DNA of 64,000 nt from Deltaproteobacteria bacterium HGW-Deltaproteobacteria-14 (lineage in GTDB: Bacteria; Myxococcota_A; UBA9042; PHBI01), in NCBI GenBank assembly GCA_002841945.1, contig PHBI01000005.1:33788-97787 (forward strand), in the 5' to 3' direction. Positions 27,755-34,958 of this stretch are shown in pieces. The stretch's first letter is position 1; the number at the start of each line of letters is the position of its first letter. Position numbers and translations under genes: made by a program. The notes below the pieces were generated by a model, which searched no databases, was not told the DNA's origin, and worked only from the letters and a program-made list of their open reading frames with translations.

Positions 27755-29317
27755 TCACACCACCCCCGACCTCGCGGCCGCGACGATGGCCTCGACCAGA
27801 TCGGGCAGGGTGTAGCGGGGGGGCATGACGGTGACGCGGAACCCCTGCTGTACGGCGGCGTCGCGGGTCGTCGGGCCGATCGCCGCGAGGGGGAAGGCGT
27901 CGCGCGCGATCCCCGCCCCGTCCATGGCGTCGGCCAGGGCGCGCACGGCGCTCGGGCTCGAGACGGTGATGAGGGTCAACCCCGCCTCGACGGCGCTGAC
28001 GAGCCGCGTCGCGGCCGACGGCTCAGGGACGGTCTCGTAGATCGCCACCTCTTCCACCGTGGCGCCGAGCGCCGTGAGCCCCTCCGGGACAGCCCGGCGC
28101 GCGTCGACCGCTGCGGGGAACAGGAAGCGCCGACCGGTGACACCGACGGTCGCCGCGAGGGCGACGACGCCGTCGCCGGTCGCGGGCTCGGCCACCAGGT
28201 CAGCGCCGAGCGACAGCACCTCGCGCATGGTGCGCGCGGTCGCCGGGCCGACGGCCCAGGTGCGCACCCCCGCGAAGGCGCGGGTGTCGAGCCCCGCGGC
28301 CTCGAGCGCGTCGCGCAGCCCGCGGACCCCGTTGGCGCTGGTGAGCACGACGTCGGTGAAGCCGCCGGTCCGGAGCCGGTCCGAGAGGACGCCGACCTTG
28401 TTGGTTGGCTGCTTGCGGGTGAGCGGCAGCCACACCAGGCCGGCGCCGAGGCCGTGGAGCGGCTCGAAGATCTCGGCGTCGGCCGGGGTGTCGCGGGTGA
28501 GGCCGATCACCTGCCCGTGGAGCGGCTGCCGGTCGAACCAGGCGAGCCGATCCCGCAACCCGACGACGGGCCCGACGACGGCGACCGCGGGCGAGCTCAG
28601 GCCCGCCGCCGCGACGTCGGCCGCCGCTGCGCCGAGCGTCGTGACGAGCGTGCGCTGCGCCGGCAGCGTGGCCCAGCGGACGAAGGCGACCGGGGTCGCG
28701 GGGTCGCGCCCCCCGGCGAGCAGCGCCCCCGTCCAGCGCTCCACCGTCCCGACCCCCATCAACACGACGAGGGTGTCCCGCGAGCGGGCGTGATGCGCCC
28801 AGTCCACCCGCCCGTCGGTGACGTCGTCCCGCTCGTGCCCGGTCACGACGGTGAAGCCGCACGACAGGCCCCGGTGGGTGAGCGGGATCCCGGCGAAGGC
28901 GGGCGCCGCGGCGATGGACGACACCCCTGGCACGACCTCGAACGCGACCCCCGCGGCGGCGCAGGCCTCGAGCTCCTCCCCGCCCCGGCCGAAGACGAGC
29001 GGATCGCCGCCCTTGAGGCGGCAGACGCGCTGACCGGCGAGGGCCCGGCGCACCATGAGGGCGTTGATCGCCCCCTGCGCGGACAGCCCGGCGCCGGCGA
29101 GCTTGCCGACGTGGATGCGCTCCTGCCCTGGCACGTCCACCGCCTCGAGCAGCGTCGGGTGGGCGAGGAGATCGTAGAGCACCACGTCGGCGCGCTCGAT
29201 CACCGCCCTCCCCCGCACCGTCAGGAGCCCTGGATCACCCGGGCCCGCGCCGACCAGCGACACCATGCCGGGGCGTGGTCGCGCCCCGCCCTCGGATCCA
29301 ACGGCGTCGCCGCTCAC
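27755..29317 (-). CDS. Fused uroporphyrinogen-III C-methyltransferase / uroporphyrinogen-III synthase
   Basis: A 520-residue fusion. Residues about 18-260 are the SUMT/CobA methyltransferase (VSLVGAGPGDPGLLTVRG, LKGGDPLVFGRGGEE, VVPGVSSIAAAPAFAGIPLTHRG), which makes precorrin-2 for siroheme or cobalamin. Residues about 270-520 are HemD-like uroporphyrinogen-III synthase (VVLTSANGVRGLRDAL, AVGPATARTM, FPLAAIGPTTRDAAVQQG). The fusion couples ring closure to the methylation branch, as in other anaerobe-related and deltaproteobacterial lineages. Start GTG 29317 lies four bases after the hemC stop; ATG 29266 is the alternative. Confidence 0.93.
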   Translation of the reverse strand: MSGDAVGSEGGARPRPGMVSLVGAGPGDPGLLTVRGRAVIERADVVLYDLLAHPTLLEAVDVPGQERIHVGKLAGAGLSAQGAINALMVRRALAGQRVCRLKGGDPLVFGRGGEELEACAAAGVAFEVVPGVSSIAAAPAFAGIPLTHRGLSCGFTVVTGHERDDVTDGRVDWAHHARSRDTLVVLMGVGTVERWTGALLAGGRDPATPVAFVRWATLPAQRTLVTTLGAAAADVAAAGLSSPAVAVVGPVVGLRDRLAWFDRQPLHGQVIGLTRDTPADAEIFEPLHGLGAGLVWLPLTRKQPTNKVGVLSDRLRTGGFTDVVLTSANGVRGLRDALEAAGLDTRAFAGVRTWAVGPATARTMREVLSLGADLVAEPATGDGVVALAATVGVTGRRFLFPAAVDARRAVPEGLTALGATVEEVAIYETVPEPSAATRLVSAVEAGLTLITVSSPSAVRALADAMDGAGIARDAFPLAAIGPTTRDAAVQQGFRVTVMPPRYTLPDLVEAIVAAARSGVV

Positions 29318-29321
29318 GGGC

Positions 29322-30263
29322 TCACCCCAGCTCGGCGGTCAGGTCTGCGAGGATCTCGCGGCCACCGCTCTCGAGGATGTAGCGGGCGACCTCGACGCCG
29401 AGCGCCGCCGCCTCCTCGCGCGGAGCGCTCGCGGTGGCGCTGACGACCGGCGAGCCCGACGGGTGAGCGACCAGCGCGGTGAGCGTCACCTCGTCGCCGT
29501 CGAGGATCGCGTGGCCGGCGACGGGCACCTTGCAGCTGCCCTCGATTTCGGCCAAAAACGCTCGTTCGGCCCGCGTCGCCGCGGCTGTACCGGCATTGTG
29601 CAGCGCAGCGAGGATCGGCCCGACGAGGGGGTCGTCGACGCGGCTCTCGATCGCGAGGGCGCCCTGCCCGACCGCCGGGAGCATCAGGTCGACGGGGAGC
29701 GCGGCGGTGATCCGGTCGACGAGGCCGAGCCGCGTCAGGCCGGCGCACGCGAGCACGATGGCCGCCAGCCCGTCCACGCCCTCGTCGAGCTTGCGCAGGC
29801 GGGTGTCGACGTTGCCTCGGAGCGGGACGATGCGGAGATCCGGCCGGCGCGCGAGGAGCTGGGCCGCCCGGCGCAGGCTCGAGGTGCCGACGGTCGCGCC
29901 GTCGGGGAGCTCGTCGAGGGTCAGCGGCGGCGCCCCCTTGGGCCGCACCCAGGCGTCGCGCGGGTCGACTCGCTCTGGGACGCAGCCCAGGATCAGCCCG
30001 TCGGGGAGCAAGGACGGCATGTCCTTCATCGAGTGCACGGCGAAGTCGGCGCGCCGATCGAGCAGCGCCTCCTCGAGCTCCTTGACGAAGAGCCCCTTGC
30101 CGCCGACCTCGGCCAGGGGCCGATCCTGGATGGCGTCGCCGCGGGTCTTGATGACCACGATCTCGCAGCTGAGCCCGGGGTGGGCCGCCTCGAGCTGGGC
30201 CTTCACGTGGTTGGTCTGCCAGAGGGCGAGCTGTGAGCCGCGGGTTCCGATCTTGAGGTTCAC
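29322..30263 (-). CDS. hemC: Porphobilinogen deaminase (hydroxymethylbilane synthase)
   Basis: A 313-residue enzyme that polymerises four porphobilinogens into hydroxymethylbilane. It starts MNLKIGTRGSQLALWQ, has the acidic-loop segment ADFAVHSMKDMPS, the substrate-binding GTSSLRRAAQL, and Cys244 in EGSCKVPVAG that carries the dipyrromethane cofactor. The ATG overlaps the hemA stop (ATGA). Length is typical. Confidence 0.97.
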   Translation of the reverse strand: MNLKIGTRGSQLALWQTNHVKAQLEAAHPGLSCEIVVIKTRGDAIQDRPLAEVGGKGLFVKELEEALLDRRADFAVHSMKDMPSLLPDGLILGCVPERVDPRDAWVRPKGAPPLTLDELPDGATVGTSSLRRAAQLLARRPDLRIVPLRGNVDTRLRKLDEGVDGLAAIVLACAGLTRLGLVDRITAALPVDLMLPAVGQGALAIESRVDDPLVGPILAALHNAGTAAATRAERAFLAEIEGSCKVPVAGHAILDGDEVTLTALVAHPSGSPVVSATASAPREEAAALGVEVARYILESGGREILADLTAELG

Positions 30264-31549
30264 GATGGGTCGTCCTCCGAGGTGATGCCGAACAGGAGCC
30301 GCGCGGCGGCGGCGAGCTCCTCACCGTCACCGGACTCGGCGTGCGTGCGCAGCGCGGTCATCGACGGGTGCAGGAGCTTGTTCACGACCGCCCGGACGGT
30401 CGCCTTGACCGCCTCGCGTTGGACGTCGTCGAGGGTGGCGAGCTGCTTCTTGCCGAGGGCCCGATCGACCTCGCCCGCCGTCAGCGCCTCGGCGTGGTGG
30501 CGGATGGCGGCGATGGTGGGCTTGATGCGCAGCGTGCGGTGCCACGAGGCGATGTTGGTGACGGCCGCGTTGACCATCGCCTCGGCCTCGGCGGCCTCCT
30601 CCTGACGCTTCTCGAGGTTCTCGCGCGAGACCGCCTCGAGATCGTCGACGTTGTACAGGTAGACCGTGTCGAGGTCGCCGACCGCGGGCTCGATGTCTCG
30701 CGGCACCGCGATGTCGACGAGGAAGAGCGGGCGGTACTTGCGTCGCTTGATGATGGGCTTGATGCGCGACACGTCGAGGATCGGGCGCGAGGCGCCGGTG
30801 CATGACAGCACCACGTCCACCTGGGCGAGGAGATCGTCGAGCTCGGAGTAGTCGCGGGCGTGCCAGCCGTGCTCGTTGGCCAGCGCGATGGCCTTCTCCC
30901 GCGAGCGGTTGGTCACGTAGACGCGCTCGACCCCCGCGGAGGCCAGCGAGCGCGCCGTGACGCGGCCCATCTTGCCGGCGCCGATGACCAGCACCCGGGT
31001 CTCGGCGAGGCTCGGAAAGATGCGGCGGGCCAGGTCCACGGCGACCGAGCCGATCGAGACGGTCGCCCGGGCGATCTCGGTGTCGGTCCGGACCGCCTTG
31101 GCGGTGTGGAAGGCCGCTTGGAGCGTCCGGTCGAGCACCGGACCGAGCGACGCCGCCTCCCGGGCGGTGGCCATCGCGTCCTTCACCTGCCCGAGGATCT
31201 GGGCCTCGCCGACCACGAGCGAGTCGAGGCTGGCGCACACCCGCATCACGTGGCGCAGTGCGTCCTCGCCGGTGAGGAAGTAGCTGTGCTTGTCGAGCTG
31301 CATCGCGTCGAGGCCGCGCTCGGTCCCCAAGCGGCGCGTGAGCGCGACCCTCAGCGGCTCGATGGCGCCGGTCGGCACCGCGTACACCTCGACCCGGTTG
31401 CAGGTGGAGACCACCATCACCTCGGCGATGGCCGGGTCGGCGGCCAGCTCGCGGTCGTACCCCTCCAGCGCGTCGCTCGGGATGGCGAAGGCCTCGCGGA
31501 CCGACACAGGCGCGGTCTTGTGGTTCATGCCCAGGACGACGAGCGGCAA
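30260..31549 (-). CDS. hemA: Glutamyl-tRNA reductase
   Basis: A 429-residue NADPH-dependent enzyme that starts C5-pathway tetrapyrrole synthesis by reducing glutamyl-tRNA to glutamate-1-semialdehyde. I place the start at TTG 31549: GAGGGG lies six bases upstream and the protein then begins MPLVVLGMNHKTAPVSVRE with the catalytic Cys at position 50 (VVSTCNRVEVY), its usual place. The nucleotide-binding segment is RVLVIGAGKMGRVTARSL, and the C-terminal dimer helix follows. It sits ten bases after hemX and overlaps hemC. Confidence 0.95.
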   Translation of the reverse strand: MPLVVLGMNHKTAPVSVREAFAIPSDALEGYDRELAADPAIAEVMVVSTCNRVEVYAVPTGAIEPLRVALTRRLGTERGLDAMQLDKHSYFLTGEDALRHVMRVCASLDSLVVGEAQILGQVKDAMATAREAASLGPVLDRTLQAAFHTAKAVRTDTEIARATVSIGSVAVDLARRIFPSLAETRVLVIGAGKMGRVTARSLASAGVERVYVTNRSREKAIALANEHGWHARDYSELDDLLAQVDVVLSCTGASRPILDVSRIKPIIKRRKYRPLFLVDIAVPRDIEPAVGDLDTVYLYNVDDLEAVSRENLEKRQEEAAEAEAMVNAAVTNIASWHRTLRIKPTIAAIRHHAEALTAGEVDRALGKKQLATLDDVQREAVKATVRAVVNKLLHPSMTALRTHAESGDGEELAAAARLLFGITSEDDPS

Positions 31550-31559
31550 CCGCGACCCC

Positions 31560-32339
31560 TCAGCGCAGCGAATAGAGCAGGACAGCACCGAGCGACAGTG
31601 TATACGCAAAGATCAGCGTCACTGCCGCGCGGGTCCCGCGCCAACCGGACACGAGGCGCCGGTAGATGGTGAAAGCGTAGACGCACCAGCTGAGCGCCGC
31701 GAAGACCTGCCGTGGCTGCACGCCGGACGCGACCGAGTCTTGCCAGATCGCGCCGAGCAGGATGCCGACCGTGTAGAGCGGGAAGCCGACGAAGAGCAGC
31801 CGCCAGGCGTGGTTCTCGAGGGTGATCAGGCTCGGCAGCCGGAGGTTGGACAGCTGCTTGGTCTTGAGCCGGTAAACCTGCCCCGCGAACAGGACGGACA
31901 GGACGAAGTTCGGCGTGAAGAGCAAGAACCCGAGGATGGTCGCGCTGATGTGTACGATCGTGACCGCCCGCATCCCGGAGGGCACGGGGAGCGGGGCGGC
32001 GACCTCGAGCTTGAGCAGGATCGCGAAGGTGACGACCCCGACGATGGCCGCGGTGACCGGCCCGGCGATGGCGACCTTGGCGACCGATTGCCCGACGAGC
32101 CCGAGGATCGCGAAGACGAAGGTGACCAGGAGCACGATCTCGGGGCCGGTCGGGATGTGCCCGGCCCCCTCCCCCACCAGCCCGGCGACCGCGGCGCCGC
32201 CGAGGGCGGCCGTCGCCAGCGCCATGATGACGTTTCCCGCGCGCGGCACCGCCACGTCGTTGCGCACGATCCGCGTCACGTAGACGAAGGTGGCGACGAT
32301 GAAGCCGATGGACGCGGCGATCAGGAGCGGGAGGAACAT
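31560..32339 (-). CDS. HemX/CcsA-family membrane protein
   Basis: A 259-residue polytopic membrane protein, about eight helices. The family features are VHISATILGFLLF and ENHAWRLLFVGFPLYTVG, with His residues in membrane positions as in the heme-handling CcsA/HemX group. Next to hemA it is better read as HemX, which influences glutamyl-tRNA reductase levels in Bacillus, than as a cytochrome c assembly factor. It is first in the heme operon. No Shine-Dalgarno site precedes the ATG. Confidence 0.85.
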   Translation of the reverse strand: MFLPLLIAASIGFIVATFVYVTRIVRNDVAVPRAGNVIMALATAALGGAAVAGLVGEGAGHIPTGPEIVLLVTFVFAILGLVGQSVAKVAIAGPVTAAIVGVVTFAILLKLEVAAPLPVPSGMRAVTIVHISATILGFLLFTPNFVLSVLFAGQVYRLKTKQLSNLRLPSLITLENHAWRLLFVGFPLYTVGILLGAIWQDSVASGVQPRQVFAALSWCVYAFTIYRRLVSGWRGTRAAVTLIFAYTLSLGAVLLYSLR

Positions 32340-32348
32340 GCTGGCGGC

Positions 32349-32377
32349 TCTATACCCCGGTTACGGCGTGAGCCAAA
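32349..32377 (-). promoter_or_regulatory. Putative heme-operon promoter
   Basis: On the minus strand, TTTGGC (32377-32372) and TATAGA (32354-32349) are 17 bases apart. The expected start of transcription, near 32342, leaves only about three bases before the hemX ATG at 32339, consistent with the lack of a ribosome-binding site. Confidence 0.4.
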
Positions 32378-32463
32378 GCAGAAGCAGCGCGCGCTGCCCC
32401 GCGTCACGACGCCGCCGCGACGCCCTCTGAGACGGCGTCCACGGCGAATCCACGACCGCCGTC

Positions 32464-32796
32464 CTACGCCAGGTGAGGGGCGAGCTGCTTCACGAAGGCC
32501 GACTTCGGGCGGGCGCCGATGATGCGCTCGACCACCTGGCCGTTCTTGAAGAGGAAGACCGCCGGGATGGAGCTGATGCCGAGCTTCATCGCGACCTGCT
32601 GGTTCTTGTCGGTGTCGACCTTGCCGACCTTGAGCTTGCCGGCGTAGTCGTCGGAGAGCTCGTTGATGATCGGGCCGATCGCCCGGCAGGGCCCGCACCA
32701 GACGGCCCAGAAGTCGACGAGCACGGGAACGTCGCTCCCGAGGACCTCGGCTTCGAAGTTGGCGTCAGTGAAGGTGTGAACGTTCGCGCCGGCCAT
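32464..32796 (-). CDS. trxA: Thioredoxin
   Basis: A 110-residue thioredoxin with the active site W33-C-G-P-C37 in VDFWAVWCGPCRAIGP and the cis-Pro segment GISSIPAVFLFKNG. GAGGAG precedes the ATG at 32796; the frame upstream is not coding. It reduces disulfides in the cytoplasm. It is separated by 124 bases from the heme operon start and lies downstream of the rodA lipoprotein gene on the same strand. Confidence 0.95.
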   Translation of the reverse strand: MAGANVHTFTDANFEAEVLGSDVPVLVDFWAVWCGPCRAIGPIINELSDDYAGKLKVGKVDTDKNQQVAMKLGISSIPAVFLFKNGQVVERIIGARPKSAFVKQLAPHLA

Positions 32797-32888
32797 GGGA
32801 GCTCCTCGGTAGGGATGATGAGGTGCCAAGGGATAACGACCGGTGGGGCGTTGTCAACGACGGCGCGACCCCAACGACGAAGACGCGG

Positions 32889-33719
32889 TCACGGGCCTTC
32901 CGGCAGGCCGAAGACCAGGCTGTCCGTGGCGCAGGTCCCGTCGTCGAGGACATCCAGCGCGTCGCAGCAGGTTCCGCGGGCGGCCTCGCCGGGCGCCCAG
33001 GCGGCGTCTCGCACCTCGCAGACGAGCGCGCCGTCGAGCCCGGTCAGCACGACGCTGACGAAGCCGCCCGGAGACACGGGGTTGGAGACCCGGGCCAGGA
33101 CGTCGCCGCCGGCCGCCGGCAGCTGATAGTCGAAGACCGGGACGTCGCCGTCGAGGAGGCCGGCGCGGAACGTGTAGTCGAGCGCCACGCCGTTCTGAAC
33201 GACGTCCACCTCGCGGATGGAGGCGCCGTTGTCACCGCTCGTCTCGTCGATGTGCTCGCTGCCGCTGATGATCAAGTCGCCGACGACGACGTCGCGATAC
33301 TCGACGTCGAGCAGCAGGACCACGGGATCGGTGGCGACCTGCTCCTGGCGCAGGAAGATGCTCCCGCTCGTCGGGTCGAAGCTCGCGCCGAAGGTGCACG
33401 GGACGTCGGCGACGAAGGAGAGGCTCGATGACCCGCTCGACACCTGGCTCATACACGCGGCGGGCGCGAGCGCGTTGAAGTCGACGACGTCGCGCAGGGT
33501 GAGGTAGGTGCGAAAGCGCAGCATCAGCTCGTCCATGACGGCGCCGAGCTGCGGCCCGTCGAGCTCGGTGACCCCGGCGCTGAGGTCGGCGAAGGGGCTG
33601 TCGAGGAAGTTCGCGAGATCCGAGAGCCCCCCACCGCAGGCGCCGCCGCCGAGCGAGCCGGCGACGACCGTGAGGGCGACGGCGCAGCGTCGCAGCCACC
33701 CGGAGCCGGGCCGCGTCAC
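32889..33719 (-). CDS. Lipoprotein coupled to RodA, function unknown
   Basis: A 276-residue lipoprotein (signal peptide AVALTVVAGSLGGGAC, Cys28). It starts with GTG overlapping the rodA stop (GTGA), so its translation depends on rodA. The mature part has beta-rich segments (LLLDVEYRDVVVGDLIISG, GGFVSVVLTGLDGALVCEV) and a C-terminal Cys cluster (GTCCDALDVLDDGTC). No family is recognised. Being the last gene of the mreBCD-mrdA-rodA set suggests a role in the cell-elongation machinery (inference). Confidence 0.75.
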   Translation of the reverse strand: MTRPGSGWLRRCAVALTVVAGSLGGGACGGGLSDLANFLDSPFADLSAGVTELDGPQLGAVMDELMLRFRTYLTLRDVVDFNALAPAACMSQVSSGSSSLSFVADVPCTFGASFDPTSGSIFLRQEQVATDPVVLLLDVEYRDVVVGDLIISGSEHIDETSGDNGASIREVDVVQNGVALDYTFRAGLLDGDVPVFDYQLPAAGGDVLARVSNPVSPGGFVSVVLTGLDGALVCEVRDAAWAPGEAARGTCCDALDVLDDGTCATDSLVFGLPEGP

Positions 33720-34873
33720 ATCCGCCCCCGCTTGATCGCGATGTTGAACAGCAGCCCGAGGCTGATCATGAGCATCATCATGGAGCTGCCGCCGTAGCTC
33801 AAGAACGGCAGCGGCAGCCCGACGACGGGGAGGATCCCGGTGACCATGCCGATGTTGATGAAGACCTGCCATCCGACGAGCGCGGCGATGCCTATGGCGA
33901 CCAGCCGCGAGAATCGCGACCGGGAGTCGTAGGCGGTGCGTAACGACCACACGACCAGCAGCCAGAATAGGAAAAGCATGACCGTCATGCCAACGAGCCC
34001 GTGCTCCTCGGCGACCATGGGCGCGATGAAGTCGGTGTGCACCTCGGGGAGCTTGCCGAGGCGGGCGCGGCTGCCGGCGCGGTGCCCCGCGCCGCTGAAG
34101 CCGCCGGTGCCGATGGCCCAGATCGCCTGCTCGACCTGGGTCGTCCGCGTCTCGACGATGGCCCCCGTCTTGTCGTCGACCTTCTCCCAGTCCTGGTCGA
34201 CCAGCTTGTACACGCGGTCCTTCTGGTAGTCCTGGATGACGCCGCTCTTCCACGCGACCGGCACCGCGACGACGAGCAGGACCCCGACGATGACGACCGC
34301 GCGGCGGCGCAGGCCCTCCATCGCGAGCATGGTGCCCGCCACGAAGAGCAGCATCAGGCTCGTCCCGAGGTCGGGCTGACGCATGATGAGGAGCAGCGGC
34401 ACGAACACCATGAGCGCCGGGATGCCGAGGTCGGTGATGTCGTAGGCCCCGCTCTGGCGCGCGTCCTCGCCGGGCATCCGCTCCTTGCGCTGATGGAGGT
34501 AGCGGGCGAGCGCCAGCACGACGGCGAGCTTCGCGAACTCGGAGGCCTGGATGTTGAAGGCGCCGAGCTTGATCCAGCGTTTGAACTCGCCGGTGGGGCT
34601 GGTCCCGATGATGAGCGTCAGGACCAGCAGCGCGAAGACGGCGCCGTAGAACACGTAGGCCGACCGCTCGACGAGCCGCAGGTCGAACACCGAGGCGCCA
34701 AAAAACAGGGCCCCGCCGACCACGACCCAGATCGTCTGGCGCTGATAGAAGTCGCCGCCCGCGTAGAACTGGGCGTTCGCCTGGGTGAGGAGGCTGAGGG
34801 CCACGAGCAGGATCACCGCCGCGAGCGCCACGAGGTTGAAGCGATCGCGAAACGCCGGGTTCGCGCGCTTCAT
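33716..34873 (-). CDS. rodA: Rod-shape glycosyltransferase RodA (SEDS family)
   Basis: A 385-residue membrane protein of the SEDS family, the peptidoglycan glycan-strand polymerase of the elongasome. Key segments: ASEFAKLAVVLALARYL, the catalytic-loop MRQPDLGTSLML with its Asp, and VVGLPLPFLSYGGSSMMM near the end. About ten helices. Start ATG 34873 follows GAGGGGGCGGG. It lies 85 bases after mrdA and works with that PBP2. Confidence 0.96.
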   Translation of the reverse strand: MKRANPAFRDRFNLVALAAVILLVALSLLTQANAQFYAGGDFYQRQTIWVVVGGALFFGASVFDLRLVERSAYVFYGAVFALLVLTLIIGTSPTGEFKRWIKLGAFNIQASEFAKLAVVLALARYLHQRKERMPGEDARQSGAYDITDLGIPALMVFVPLLLIMRQPDLGTSLMLLFVAGTMLAMEGLRRRAVVIVGVLLVVAVPVAWKSGVIQDYQKDRVYKLVDQDWEKVDDKTGAIVETRTTQVEQAIWAIGTGGFSGAGHRAGSRARLGKLPEVHTDFIAPMVAEEHGLVGMTVMLFLFWLLVVWSLRTAYDSRSRFSRLVAIGIAALVGWQVFINIGMVTGILPVVGLPLPFLSYGGSSMMMLMISLGLLFNIAIKRGRM

Positions 34874-34958
34874 CCCGCCCCCTCGACTGCGCATCGCGCC
34901 ATCGACACCTCGCCTTCAAGATCGAAGCCTCGGGCCGCACCTATGACGCAACGCACCA

